A DNA stretch of 64,000 bases from Tetrahymena elliotti 4EA. Lineage: Eukaryota > Ciliophora > Oligohymenophorea > Hymenostomatida > Tetrahymenidae. The notes beneath the pieces were generated by a model. The model was not told where the DNA came from, did not search any database, and worked only from the letters and a program-made list of their open reading frames with translations. The position numbers were made by a program, and so were the translations under genes. The DNA lies in NCBI GenBank assembly GCA_000231825.2, contig JH720322.1:744001-808000 (forward strand), read 5' to 3'. This document shows positions 23,887 through 38,300 of this stretch, piece by piece (the first letter of the stretch is position 1; the number at the start of each line of letters is the position of its first letter).

Positions 23887-26028
23887 TTGAGTTATTTTCT
23901 TTTTAGTTCTATTATGTAATAAATAATATTGTATAAAATATAGAGAGTTTTAATATTTAAATATTTATCAGATTTTGAAATGATAAAGCTATTATTTTTA
24001 TAGCTAAAAATTTGGATGCCTTCAATTTTTTTTTCTTTTATAAATAAGATTAAGTGTTTCATGTTTATTGCGTATTTATGCAAAATAGTAATAACGATAA
24101 CTCATTAATTAATAAATGACTCATTTTGAATTTACTTTTACCATACAAATTAATAGTTAAAATTGTCAATTTAGCTTGTAAAAAATACCAGTATTTGTTT
24201 TAATTTACTCTTTATACTAATCTTTACTTCTATTTAATTCTGGTAAATTTCCATATTATAATATCTGAATAAAATTACGTTTAGTTTCCATATCTTTTAA
24301 CAATGATTGTAATAATATTTAAAATGTTATTTTATTTTCCACAATTCAATTGCAAAAAGAGCAAATAGTAAAACCAAAAATATTTTTTGTACAAAATTAG
24401 AAATATGTCTAAAGAATTTCAGATTCTTCCAAATTATAAAAGAATTTTTTTCGTAAATTGAGAAAAAAAATTAACAAATCAATACAAATTGAATGTAAAA
24501 TCAATTTCAATAAAAACCAATTGGATTTAATAAATAATTTTCACATAATTTATCAATTACACTCTTCACCATAAAATTTAGTAATCATTATCTATTTTTA
24601 TTTTTATAAAAACCTTTTTGAAATGTTTCATTTACTTTATGATAGTTTTGCCCTCATCTTAATTTTCTTATTTTTGATAATAAACAATAAACTTCTGTGT
24701 TTTAAAAAAATGTTGATAAATACAAGACTTCAAAAACAAAGAAAATTTCCTGAAAAATATTTGCGAAATAGAAGATTTAAAACGAATTTTTATTTAATCA
24801 GTTTATGATTTACCTAAAAATCATTAATTCATATCTAAAGAAACATACATGAGTTATTTGAAATAAAATCTAATTTTTAAATATTTTGACTACTACTCAA
24901 ACTTAAATCTTTAAAATATACCTCTTTTTGTTTAATTACTCAAAAAGCTTGGGAAAATATTATAAAAAGCAAAAATAAGGCATAAAAAGAAATCTAATGA
25001 TATGAATCAACAAAAAAATATTTTTCTATTATTAAAGAATTCTTAATATTAAATCTAAATTTTCTCAGCAAATTTTTATTAAAATAAACATTCTTTTTTT
25101 GTTTAAAATAATTCTTTTGTTTTAATTCTTCAAAAATATTTATTTGATATTAAAAAAAATAAATAAAGAGGATAATTCATCTGAAAAATATTTATTTACT
25201 AAAATAAATTTTTTGATATTTTATTGTATTTTTTATTATTTATGTTCTTACCTATTTAAGAGTAATAACATTAAATACATAACTTTCAAAATAAGTATTG
25301 GACTAAAAAATCATAGGTTTGATTAATATTTGTATTTTGCTCAACTTTTAATAAATCATTTTTGTTATTAAATTTAACATTATTTTTCACATAAAGGAAA
25401 AAACATATTTCAAATAAAAAAATAACTTTTTAAAAAAAATAATTTCAATGTTCTAAAATAAATTTAATATCACTCAACAATTAAATTATTTTATTTATAT
25501 ATGTCAAAATAGTTTTCATTCAGAAATTATTAAAATTAATTTTAATTTTAAAATTATCTTTTCATTTATTTTTTATTTATTTTGAATATAAATTTAAATT
25601 TGTTTTAATGATTGACTCAAAGTAGATTGAATATTTTATTAAAATTAATGCTTAAATCAATTTAATTTACTTAAAAATTAATTTATTTTTGAACTAAAGT
25701 TTCTTTGAAGAAATTATGATATCAAGAAAAATTTTTATTTTTTTTTTTTTGAAATATTTTATTTTTGAAAATTTGATGAATTAGAAAGTGTTTATGTGAT
25801 TATAAATACATGCCCAAAATTTATAACGTTTTCTTTATATCTATCTAATTTATTAGAAATAATAAATCAAAAATCAAATAAATTTTTTTAATTGATTATC
25901 AAGATATATTAATAAATTGTTATCTTTATTTATTTTGTGAAATTTAAAAAGAAGTAAAATTTGTTGGGTATTTATCATAACAATCTAAAAGAAATAGCTG
26001 ATACTCATTTTTATATAAAAGGAAAAAT
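23887..26028. other. Long AT-rich spacer between divergent genes
   Basis: About 2.1 kb of very A/T-rich sequence. Short openings (for example 24623-24808, 25144-25326) have composition like the background and no homologous features. Promoters of the transporter (-) and RSP4/6 (+) must lie at its edges. Confidence 0.6.
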
Positions 26029-27972
26029 ATGCAATAAGATTCATAAAAGAAGCTCATTAATATCTTGAAAGAGCATAAATCAATTGATGGAACACCCTTG
26101 TTCAAGCATTTAGTTTAGTCAATACATAAGCTTGTTAACGAACCATCCAAATAATTTAAAGATTTAGAATTGTTTGAATTGCTCTCAGATTTCATTAAAA
26201 AAAATAACTATGTGAATAAAAAGCCACTTTCAGATTCTGAAGTTAATAATAGAAAAGAATAATTTGGATAAAACTATGAATGGATTTAAAAATGTTTAAA
26301 GTTAATTAAGGTAAATATTATTTATGAATACAAAATTAGCCAACTAGATTAACACTTTAATAATGATGTATGCACAAATCTAATATTTAATTTGAAATTT
26401 GTGTTTGAGTTCATCAAGTAAATAAATAGTTTGAGTTCAAAAATATTGATTTGAATAGTTAATTTGTTTACTTGTTTGTGCTAAGTGTGATTTTCTTTAA
26501 TTGAAAGAAATTTAGAATTTATATGATTAAACTATTTAAAAATTATTTTAATAGGAGTCTAAGGCTATTAAAGGCAACTATTCCAAAGTTCTCTTCCCTG
26601 ATTTTTATAATGAAAATTAAATGTTGCAAACAGCTGGAATAGGATTTGGAGAAGAAGAATCATAAAGAATAGCAATGAGTATTAAAAAGTTAGCAGAAGA
26701 ATCAAATGCATCTTAGATTCGTTTCTGGGGAAAGATTCTTTGCTCAGGAAAAGATTATTATGTAGCAGAAGGTGTAACTTCGAATGAAAATGCAGATTAA
26801 TTAGCAAAAGATGCTGAGAAAAAGGGTGAAGGTGCTAATTATTATACTTTTTGGGTCACTCATGATGGTAATTTATTCTTTTGAAGAACAATAAAAGAGC
26901 AAATATCTGCTCTTGTTTCTATTTTGACTATGCATGTAGCTAATGATATTTGTTTTAAATTAAAAGTACTTGGAGAATGGATGGAATTGCCTCTTGTTAC
27001 TCCCTAATAAATTGTTGCAGCTAGATAAATTAAGTATATTTTCACAGGAGATTTAAATGCAAATGTTAAGTCTTATCCTCCTTTCCATGGAAAAGAAAAG
27101 CACCTTGTAATAATTCAATAATTTAGTGCATTATATTTAATCATTTTTAATAAACTTGACAGCTTAAGGCTTAAATTGTTAGAATTTCTTGTGCTTGTGT
27201 ACTTTCACCAAAAGGACTCTATTAAGCTCTTGATGATCCTGAAAAACCTAATCAAATTGAACTTACAGAAGAACCTTTCAAATTACCAGAATATGCTGAA
27301 CTTAAAGAATTGACTAATTGGGTTCATTTACATACTTTCTTAAATACTTAAGGTAGAGCAACATTCTATATAGATCCTACTCTTGATTAAGAAAAGTAGG
27401 ATGCTCTTCAAGAAATAGCTAATTCAGATGAAAATCAATCTGAAAGATTAAAAGAAATTACTGAAGAAAAAAGTAAATCTATTTTTCTTATTTAAATAAT
27501 TTTAAAACATTTCTTTTAAAGCACCATATCCTGGTGATGCTGAAAATGAAGAGCCAAATCCTAATTGGTATGTGAGAGAATATGGTGATCTTTAATAATT
27601 CAACTAAGAAGAAGGTACAGCTATATATGGAGTAGTAGTACTTCGTAATAAGACATGGAGTGGCCACTACACTGTCTGCAATGTAAAATAAATTTAAAAA
27701 ATAAATAAAGATTAAAATATGAATTTTAAATATAGAGTTAAAGATGGTCTAATATTTATATTGGTTATGGATTAAAGACAAATCAAATTCCATTTGTTCC
27801 CCCTCAACCTGATGATTTGCAAGGTGAAGTTGATGACACCGATGAGTTCCCTGAAGTAATATTTTTCAAATTAAAATTCTGAAATAAATTTATTTATATT
27901 TAACAGCCCAACCATAAGGATCCTCCTCCAAAAGAAGAAAATGAAGAAAACAATAATGAAGAATAAGAATGA
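26029..27972 (+). CDS. Radial spoke head protein RSP4/RSP6 (RSPH4A/RSPH6A family)
   Basis: Seven exons: 26029-26310, 26555-26867, 26940-27106, 27163-27472, 27522-27682, 27736-27855, 27907-27972. Introns are 244, 72, 56, 49, 53 and 51 bp. The total is 472 aa. RSP4/6 form the head of the axonemal radial spoke that contacts the central pair and regulates dynein. Family landmarks are TPLFKHLVQSIHKLVNEPS near residues 23-41, VLFPDFYNENQMLQTAGIGFG, ANYYTFWVTHD, the block GEWMELPLVTPQQIVAARQI, YIFTGDLNANV, PPFHGKEKHLLKAQIVRIS, NPNWYVREYGD, TWSGHYTVCN and WSNIYIGYGLK. The tail is acidic and Pro-rich (DPPPKEENEENNNEEQE), as in other RSP4/6 proteins. Splice sites were chosen to keep these blocks continuous, and all exon phases add up. 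Confidence 0.95.
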
Positions 27973-29835
27973 AATAAATATTTAGAATTAACTTATATTA
28001 TTATAAATTTGTGTGACCTAATAATTACTTTAAGTACTTACGTATTAAATACATGTAAATATAACTTCATCCAAATCTAGGATAAATTTTTCATTCATTT
28101 TCTTTAAATAATTTAATTTATGAGTTATCAAAAATTAAAAACTGATCAAATTTAATCCAACAATTATATGTTATCTTAAAAGAATATTGTAATAATAAAT
28201 AAAAATGATATATAATAATAATTTGCAAAACTTTATTTTCAATTATTTGTCTACCCATATTTTTTATATTTGAGAGAGAAGGGTTTTGATAAAATTATAT
28301 TATTGATTGTCCATCATTTACTTTAAATAACATCAAGTAAATTTTCTATATTATCAATTAAAAAACCAAACTATTATTTCCATTTAAGTGTTAAATTACA
28401 AGCATAATGTAACTAAAAATGATAATAAATTTATTGCTAATTTAAATATAAAATGCTATCAATAACACATGACTTTTTTAAATAAATAAAATAACTAGTC
28501 AAAGTTATGATCATTTATACAATGTTAGAAATGTAATTATTTTATTTTTTAAAACATTTTTAAAAACTTTTTTGCCTTTTTGTTGATACTTTTGTTCTAT
28601 TACTTCTTTTTGGAAATAAATAATGTAATAAACTTCTCGAATAATTATTTTGATCTGAGAAGTTTAATTTAATTATTTATTTTTAAATAGATCTTTGAAG
28701 TATTTCCTAGAATAAGATAAATATTAAAATACAGCATTATTCATTTTGGTGAATAATAGCATAGCAGTTAATTAAGGTATGCTCTTAGTTTATTGATTAT
28801 ACACATACTTTATTTTTCCTTTACTTAAAGTCTATTTTGCTAAATTTGTTATTTGAAAATAAAGACTCAATATTTTTATTTACTTTCTACAGCAAAATAA
28901 CTATTTAATTTAAAATTAAAAAAATATTGCATTCAGGTATTTATTTATTTTATCCAAAAGACATCAAGTAAATACATTAGCTTATTTTTATCGACTTTGA
29001 AAATAAATGTATGTATCCCATAATTATGCTCCGCTTAATCTATTTAAATATGATATTAATCAATTATTCACATTCTAAAAACCTTATTTTTTAAATATGT
29101 ATCTTTTTACTAGTTTGAAATATTTTTTAATGTTGGTTTTTGAAAATTTTACAGAAAATAAATGCTTACTAAGCATTCTAAATAATTTAGATTGATGAAC
29201 TTAACTTTAGAAAGAATAGAAATAATTCTGAAAATATTTTTGATGAAATAAAGTATGCAAGTAGATAAATTAAAAGTGGGAATAGATTTACATTATTTCA
29301 AGATACTTTGATATATATGTAATACTATTGGTGATGTAATTATGGTATTTTAATTAATATCATATCATCACATCAAATACTCTACTGATGTATTGTAAAT
29401 CATATATGTAATACACAAATAAGTATATTAGTGATGGGTAATTTTAATGTAATTACTGGTTTTGAAATAAAAGTATAGAGAAATGCTTAGAATCTTTAAT
29501 GGGAGTACACAATTATGAGGTAAAGTAATGAAAAAAGTAAATATAAAAAATAATATATTTACACACTATCAAAAAAAAAAAAATTGAAAAGTAGTAGTTA
29601 TAATTAAAATACGTATCATGATGGAATGAAAATTAGTTTTTGTTAATTAGAATCTTTTTTATTTATAAAGAGATCAATTGACTGAATGACTGACGGATGA
29701 TGTTGATGTCTAATTTATATTGTCTTTAAATAAATTTTTGACAATTTTAATTGCCACAAAATCTAAAAAATTAAATAATTAAAATTGAAAATAAATAAGT
29801 ATAAAACAAAATAATTAATATAAAAAAGTAAAAAA
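27973..29835. other. AT-rich spacer between tandem (+) genes
   Basis: About 1.9 kb without coding signal. 29310-29400 contains overlapping imperfect inverted repeats around GATGTAATTAT and ATCATATCATCACATC. Nothing else recognised. Confidence 0.55.
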
Positions 29836-30907
29836 ATGAGTGTTTTCTAAAATGCTTTGATGTTTGCCTCTTTGGCATACAGTGTCTTATATGATATTAG
29901 ATTTTTAGCATTATTTGGACTCTTTTTAGGTTTCAATATTTTCATGTATCTTGCAATTCCAAAAGGTAAAAATTGCAATAGTACAAGAAGGAAGATTATG
30001 TGTGCAACATGGGAAGAACCAAAAGAAGGTTGCATTTATATTAAGCATGAAATTGATTGCACTAAGGTTAACGAATTAATTAAGAACTATAAGGGTGAGG
30101 ACATTAAACCAACTCTTACTCACTTTGGTATCAAGGCTATGGCTTAAGTACTTAATGCTTCTAGACTTTCTGTTAATGGAAAATTCTTGTTTGGAAAATA
30201 CATTCCATTCAAAACAGTTGATGTTACCTGCTTAGTAGATATTGATGGTGGAAAGGTATTTATTTGTTTTTTACGTTTTTATTTATTAAAGGTATTTCTC
30301 CATTTAATGCTGATGATTAGCCTTTATTTTGAGCAATTTTACAAATATCTACTTATTTAAATAGGATTTAGCTGCAGTGACAATTCAAAGTTGTGATGAA
30401 AAAAGTGTTGTTGATATAGCCAAGTTTATTAAGGAAAAAGGTTCAAAGATTAAGAAGCACAATGGAGATGAAGAACACAAAAAGCGTACTGGAGCTGCTT
30501 AATTCCTTCCTCCATTTGTTATCAGTGTTTGCCTTTAACTCACTAAATATATTATTTACTATTTCGGTTTAGATGCCCCTGCCTTTGGTCTCAAGAAAAA
30601 CAATTTTGGTGGTGCTACAGTTACCTCAATTGGTATGCTTGGTATTGAGGATGCTTATGTACCTCATTGCAATTTCATGAACTGCCCTGTTTTTGTAGCT
30701 CTTGGAAAATGTGTTGATAAGCCTGTTGTTAAAGATGGAAAGATTGTTATTGCACCAGTTATGAATATTAATTTTACAGTAGATCACAGATTTATTGATG
30801 GTGGAAAGGCCAAATCTTTAAATACTAGTTTTAAAGAGGTCTTCGATTAACCTGAAAAGTACTTCAACTGTGAATAACCAAAATATGATGAAAAGAAAGA
30901 AAAATGA
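29836..30907 (+). CDS. Membrane-anchored acyltransferase with E2/CAT fold, no lipoyl domain
   Basis: Two exons, 29836-30255 and 30365-30907, with a 109-bp intron. The total is 320 aa, TGA 30905-30907. The catalytic core of dihydrolipoyl acyltransferases (and chloramphenicol acetyltransferase) transfers acyl groups with a His/Asp pair in the motif DHRxxDG. Here it is DHRFIDG at about 280-286, preceded by NFGGATVTSIGMLG and APVMNINFTV, both typical of the fold. Unlike mitochondrial E2 proteins it has no lipoyl domain and no E1/E3-binding domain. The N-terminus instead has one or two hydrophobic segments (residues about 8-42, FLALFGLFLGFNIFMYLAI). The second half adds a hydrophobic stretch PPFVISVCLQLTKYIIYYFG. 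It is therefore likely a membrane-bound acyltransferase with an unknown acceptor rather than part of a dehydrogenase complex. Confidence 0.85.
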
Positions 30908-32355
30908 AAAAGATTTAAATTGTGAGCAAATTTAAATAATAAAAATTTAAAAAGAACTTTAAATAACCGAATTTAATTATTAGTTTTTATTATATTTCTA
31001 TATCGTGTAAGTTTTTTTACTCTTAACAAATTCAAAAATTTAAATCCTGGAATTATTTTTTCAAGTGTCTATTTCTGTAACAAAAATTAATTAAAGAAAA
31101 ATTTTGATCATTTTTTATTTTTGAATTATTTTTTCTTTAAAAGCTTTATTGGAATTCTAATGAATTTATATGATAAAAATAATTGATCAAAAATAACTTG
31201 AGAATTATTCAAATTCTACTCAAACAAATTTTCTATTATAATTAGAATCATCATAGCTATTAATTGAGAATTTTTTAAAATAATTTCTTTTTTATCTAAT
31301 TTTTATTTTTTGTTGAGTCAGAATATAATAAACAAATCAATTCCTACTCATTTCAATCATATTTTTTTTTGTTTTGATAAAATTAATCTCGAATATGAAA
31401 AATTTATTTTGATAAAATTAAACTAAAATAATTGATCAAAAATACCTTAATTTATCAAATTCTACTCATATTTTAGTTTTAGAGTATCTCGTTTTTCATA
31501 AAATTGAAATATATAAATTACAAATTGTGAATGCTTGAAGTAAACTTTTTCATAATCTAACTTCTTTTTTTACAAAAATTAAAATTTTTTCATCTATTTA
31601 TTGTTCTGTCTTTAAATAATAAACAATTTATTTTCCTTGTTTTTTCAATAATTTTTTTTTTAAAATAAATTAAAAAATTTAATAAATAAAAAATACACTA
31701 AAAATTGATCAATTTTTATTAAGCTAAAAATTTATTAACATCTAATTACTGATGGAATTATAATTCTGATTTTTTGCAAACAAATATCAAATTTTACAAA
31801 AAATTTATTTCAATTTTTATTTTTAATTAATAGAATGGAAATAATTTAATTTTTTAAAATATTTTCAATTTTCAATCATCTTAAACACATGAAATTTTCA
31901 TTGTAATTTTGTAAAATAAGAAGTTTAGATAATTTAGAATAGGAAATTTAATTAAGATTGTTTTAATTAGAAATTTTTGATTGAATAAGAATCTATAAAA
32001 TATTTTATCTAGTAAAATAAAACTTAAATGATAGATCACAAATACCTGAAAATTGATCAACTTTTATTCAATTTTTATTGAAGTAATGTCTGTTTAATCT
32101 TAAATTTGTAATTTAATTTAGGAATAATATAACAGATTCTATGCATAATTTTACATTTGTAATAATTCCTTATTGTTAAATTAAAAAAAAGAATACATAT
32201 AAACAATTTTTAGCTACTATTAAAAACTTCTAATTGAGCTACATTTAATTTAGTATATTTTTTCATCGATACGCCAATTATAATGTACTCTAAATTAAAT
32301 ATTGACTTCAGTATACTCAAAAAATAGGATTTAATATAGCCTAATTCTGTCAAAA
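30908..32355. other. AT-rich spacer with interspersed degenerate repeats
   Basis: Holds several related copies of a TTGATCA-centred block (see repeat entry). The 3' edge is the 5' flank of the giant gene. Confidence 0.55.
31178..32071. repeat. Degenerate interspersed repeat around AATTGATCA
   Basis: Copies near 31178-31221 and 31428-31469 both read roughly AATAATTGATCAAAAATA followed after a few bases by TCAAATTCTACTCA. Partial copies lie near 31697 and 32035-32070 (AAATACCTGAAAATTGATCA). Spacing is irregular. Confidence 0.55.
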
Positions 32356-35300
32356 ATGAGGGTAGTTAAATATAGTAAATTTCATTTTAATATATTTCAT
32401 TTTTAATTAGTTTAATTTGTAAGCAAATATTCTAAGAAATATGGTGGAACTTTTAATAGAACTGAACTGATGTCTTCTAAGGAAAGAGAGGCTGTTGAAT
32501 TAACATAAAGAATGAATAAAGTTAGGTAAGATGCTTTTTGAATTGTAAGAAAATTAGTTGAAAATTAATTAATTTTTCAAATTATATCTAGAGATATGGC
32601 TAAAGATAATATTTATATCATGTATCCTACTATGAAAGATTCTATGAATTATCTAAGTACTCCTAGTAAAAAAGCCCCTTTTAATAAATAAATAAGCCTA
32701 AAGTATCCTTAAACCACTAAAAAATTGAATTTCCCTCCTATTAACTTGAAAAATTATGAAAATTTGAGTAAAAATAACAATTAAAAATATTAATAAAACC
32801 TCTTTATACCAATAAGTTAATAAAGTTTATTTACTTTTATCAAAATAATTCTAAAAAAGAGATTTCTTCAGAATTGGATATAATAAGGGCTCCTCCAAGA
32901 GTTTAATCTCTTAGTGAATTAAATAAGTAGGTCTTCTACAGAGACTTTAAAATTAAAAAGAAAAAGAAGGCATACGAAGGATTAGATAACGAGTTAGAAG
33001 TAGATTTTCCTATTCACAATGAAAAAGATTTTGTAAATCTTCATTCTTAAGGTATAGTATATGTTAACCTTACAAATCCAACTTAAAAATTTTTCTTTTT
33101 ATAAAATTGAGAAAATTTGTAATATATTCTTAATGAAAAATTAAAAAAAAAGGTTTTAAGGGAAAATAGAATATTGATTTATTCAAGCATTACCTAAGAA
33201 TGTATATGAAAAATAAATATAAAGTTAACCAAATTAAAAAGGAAAGAAGAGATAAACATAATAAGACTTTAGACTCATCAAAACAAAATTTTTTAGAAAA
33301 ATCACAAGAATTTCAACATTACTAAGCCTCTTATCTTGTTGATTCAATATTTGAAAATATGTAACAGTTGTCTAAAAAAAACTCTATATTGAAGAGTCCA
33401 TTAGCAAGATCACCTAAAAACTCTTAGTTCCTTACTAATTTTAAAAAGAGCTAGCAACTAGTAAAATAAAGAATGAGTTTATAAGAATATATTGTTGATA
33501 AGAGTTTAAATGATGTTATTTTATTCGACAGTGTTATAAATGTATATGAATAATAAAATTTTAGTAACTAAAATGAAATAAACTAAGCTCTTAATGATTC
33601 ACCTAGTAATAATGATAACAAAAGAAAATCTTTGCTAGATCAGCTTGCTGAAAAAATATAAAATAAAGTAAATGTGGTTAATATAGATCCAAATACACTT
33701 CCTCCAATCTAAGAAAACAAAGAAAAAGAAACTACACTCTTAATAGAAGAAATTTTTATTACTTCAATCATGAATAAAATTGGAAAATATGGTCTTGGTA
33801 TTCTAAGCATCTCTGATTATAGAGATTTTAAAAGTAACTTTCTCTAACTTAATTTTAATGCTAATTCATATTTTTATTTATGATTTATATAGGAATTATT
33901 TTATCAAGAAAAAAGATGTTGCAAAATTTATCTGATTAAATAAGAGTAGAGAAATTGATTCATATTAAAAAGAATCTTAATTAGCAATACAGCTAAGAGC
34001 AAGAAGCTTAATTCTTTTAAAATAAAGAAAAATTTTCTTAACTTAAATAAGAAGAGTATCTAAAATGCACTTAGATTTCTATTTAAGATTAATTAAATAG
34101 AGATAGATTTAGTTCTCAAATAAATAAACTTTCTAACTTAGAAGTCTCTATGGATAATTCAGAATACCAAAATAAATATCTGAACATGAATGAAAATTTT
34201 TAGAATTTATCTATTAAGCTATCTCCAATTACCTCAAGAAAATATATTAACGATAAACTTAATGGAATTAAAATTTTGGTAAAATATTCACTTATTTATT
34301 TATTCATTTGTTTTTTATTGTTAAATTATGAAAGGGTTCAATTAATGATGGCGCTGGTATTAGCTCTCCTAATATTAGTGTACTGCATACTAATAGAGAG
34401 AAAAATAGCTTAAACCTAGATTATACAAATATTGAAATCAAGAAAAGAGATGATGAGGAAATAGAAACTTAAGAAAATTTAAGAACTGATAATAGCTTTG
34501 TGAAAGTGGAAATAGAAAAAATAAACGAGAATATTTCTAACTTAGTCAAATCTCCAAATAATTTTGCTGATCTTTAAGAAAGATTAAAACAAAGACTAGC
34601 TGAAAGGACTAATACAATAAATAGAAATTAAGGTCCCTCAATTTTAGTAAATCAAAGTGAAATTGACAATATTGAAAATAAGATCTAAGACAAGGTTGCA
34701 AATGAGTCATTCAGTTATTAATAAGAGAAATCAACTTTAATTCATGGTGAGTAACAAAGTACAAGATATTTGTCCTAAATAAATGACTTAAACTCAATAA
34801 ATAAATCCAACTTTAATGGTATAAATGATAACTCGACTATTTCATCAAACATAGAAAATAAAGAAATGAGCATCTAACATATCTAGCATAAAAAGATACA
34901 AAACAAGCATTAAATTTCACAAAAATAGTAAACTCTATCTAAAGATGGTAAAGAAGAATAAAAATAAATGCAAGAAGATTAAAAATAAGATGATAATGAT
35001 GATATTATTGAATTGTTTATAGATGTAGCGTAAAAATATGGCATTGTAGATGAGCTTTTGAAACTTTTCGAATAAAACGAAGGTGAGCAACCACTGAGTT
35101 AGGAGGAAAAAGATGCAAGAATAAAAAAATTCACATAATTAGTGGAAGAGTATACAAAAGAACATGAGTTTCTCAAAAAAGTATAAGAAAAAAAGAAAGC
35201 CTAGGCAATTAAATTTTAGAAAAAGAAAGTAGAAAAAATTAAAAAAAAGAAAAAATTGCCTTCATCTTCAAACCAAAATTTATCTCAGATAAACGTTTTG

Positions 35301-38300
35301 GATGACCCTTCTTTAATCAATATAAATACTCATAATAGCAGGGAGAATTCATTAGAGGATGAAGATTACTAAGAAATTGTATAAAAAACTAATGGAACTA
35401 ATGAAATTATGATTCTTCCTTCCTTAAATTACAATACAAACTCTGAATACACAGATGAGGAGTAAATCACTTCAAGGGGCTAGTTTTCAAGTTTAAATTT
35501 AAAGAAAATTAAAAAAATTCCTATTCCTTCAATATAAGAAAGAATGTATACAGAGGACATTAAATCCTCAAGGTCGGACTAAAATCCTTTCAAAAAAGAA
35601 AATAAACTCTAAGAAAAATAAACTAAATAAAACTAGTTAGAAAATCAAGTCTAATTTTAATCTGAAACTGAAATATCGAAGACCAATAGTAAGTTTTTAA
35701 TTTAACAAATATTTATTTTATTTGAATTAAATAATAGAATTCTATTAAGGTCGAAATAATAAAAACTAGTAAGATAATTATTATGAACTGTATAACTAAA
35801 ACAAAACTAATAATAAATCTGACAATGAAGTTTCATACAAATCAGATAGCAATAAAGGAAGTTCTAAAATGATAAGCTAAAGAATGCTAAAAAATGTAGA
35901 ATTGAATAGACAAAAACCAACTCCTAAAAGCTAAAGATAAGTAGCTGTGAATGAATAACAGTAGAGACTCCAAGATAGTATTAGAAAGAAAAATGAGGAG
36001 ATTCAAAGGTTTTTAGTGAGTGATGTTAGACTCTCCAAAGAATAAATATTAAATAAAAAGAGAGAATTAGAAAATACTCTAAAAGTAAATTTTGGTTAAA
36101 GGAAAGAAAACTCTAAAATCAGAGAAAGGAAAAGAAGTTAAAGTCCAAATGATAAGAGCAATAATTCTTCACTTGGAAAATCTAATTTTTAACAAATTTT
36201 TAAAAAAGATGAGCAGTTGATTGTAAGCTCAAATAATATTTTATATTCATGAATAGTAAATTATTATTTTATTTAAAGCAAGCATAAAGAAGAGAACTTA
36301 TGATAAAGTATTATGGAGAAGAAAAGAGATCAGAAATTATGAACAACACTTACACATATGATGATGAAAAGGAAATTAAAGAAAAAATAAGAGCAAAAGA
36401 AGATGCAATCAAAAAGAAAATGAAAATTGCAGCTACAAAAATGACCATCTAATAAGACAAATTTGGAGATCTTGATCCTGAAATGCTAGTTTTCCAAGAC
36501 ATTCTTTAGAGTCATAGGAAAGCAAATGAGAAGCTTTTCCACAAAATTGTTAATCCCAAAAAAAAGCTTAAATTATAAAGAAAGATAAATTTTTAAAAGA
36601 AGCTATCAGAATAACTTGATATTATTAATGAAAACGAAGATAAAAAAATTGTTGAGAATTTCAAACATACTATGAGTGTTTAATTACCTGGTTTTTTTGA
36701 AAATGAAAAACTCTTGGAAGATATTAGTAATGGTGTATATGATGATACTATTTTACAGAGAAAACTAAATTAAACATAAGAGGATACTGAGCAAGAAAAA
36801 GACTCAAATCTTAACAAATCAAATTTAAAAGAAACAAGTTCTTTAAAGAAATCTGATAAACAAGCAAGTAATGATAATCAAATCGACTACTTGCAAGTTG
36901 AATAAAATTTAGATTAATTAGCTTTAAAAACTATTTCTGATTACAAAGTAACATTTTCTAATAGAAGTGAGTTAATGGAATAGACTATTACAGATAAGGA
37001 AACAATTAAAGATTTAGAACTTACATAATCTTTAAATAATAAATCTAATGCAGGTGATGACTCTTCTAGAAAAGATTTATAAAACACAGTAGAGGTAACA
37101 GATAGTGATAAAGAAGATTAAAGCTAGGATGAAGATGATGACAATATCGATGAAGATGAAGAAAGCGAGATTGAAAACAGTTCAGAAGATGATGATACTA
37201 GTAATTTAAGAGAGTCAAAATTAACCAACAGTGAAATTATGAATACCAACCATGAAGTTAATTAAATCATAAGTTAAATTTAGACAATTTAAGAAATGGA
37301 TGAATAAGATAAAAAATCAGAAGGAATTGTGAATGTTTAAGGTTAATTTTTCAATAAATCTCTTATAAAAATTGTATTCATTTTTATATTAAAAAATTAA
37401 GAAAAAGTATCAACTAAACTTGATTCAAAGAAAAAATAAAAGACAAAAACTCCTTTGAAAAAAAGTAAAATTTAAAAAATATGTTTTTTTGCAAAAATAT
37501 TTTTATTTGTGGGGATCATTGTAAAAATTATTAATTAACTCTAATAGGAAAACAAAAGGTAGAGATAAAAGATAATGATAAAATAAATGATTAGACTCAA
37601 TTAGGTGATGGTGAAGATAAAGAGAATATTTAAGAAGAAAAGAAGGTGAAGACAAAGAAAAAGAAAGTTTAAAAATAAATCGAAGATGATGATGTTGCTA
37701 AAATGTATAGCTTAATATAAGCAAATCATGAGGTAATTATGGTTCACATTTATATTCTTTTTAAATAATATTTACATTTACTAGGAAAAAAAGGAAACAA
37801 AAACGAAGAAAAAGAAAAAGAAATAAGTGAAGAAAAAAGATGATGATTTATCTGATGGCTCTGAATAAAATATTAAAGAAGAGCTAGGAGATAGTATCTA
37901 GGAAATTACCAACACTTCAGCAAACAAGAAAACTAAAAAACCTAAGAAAAAAGTAGAAGAAAGTAAACCTATTAAAAAAAAAAGAGGAACAATTTAGTAA
38001 CCATCTGATGAAAGTCCAGATTCTTCTTATTTAAAACTTTCTTCCTAGAACTTAAGTTCTGTTGGACAAACTTTAAATGATATTGCCGGAGATCAAAAAA
38101 GTGCGAAATAGGCCAAACAAGAACGTTTGAAAAGAGAGAAAAAATAAAGAATGGAAGAAGCAAGGTAAAAAAAAGAGGAAGAGCTTAGAATTAAAAAAGA
38201 AGAGGAAAGACAAAAAAAAGAAGAAGAGAGACTTAGAAAGGAAGAGGAAAGATAGAGAAAAGAGGAAGAAAGATTAAAGAAGGAAGAAGAAAGGTTGAGA

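Noticed and set aside
23593..23919. Plus-strand opening of 108 codons
   Set aside because: It is antisense to exon 1 of the AAAP transporter, which has clear family motifs.
30908..32355. CRISPR-like array from the repeated TTGATCA blocks
   Set aside because: Spacing is irregular, copies are diverged, and the genome is eukaryotic.
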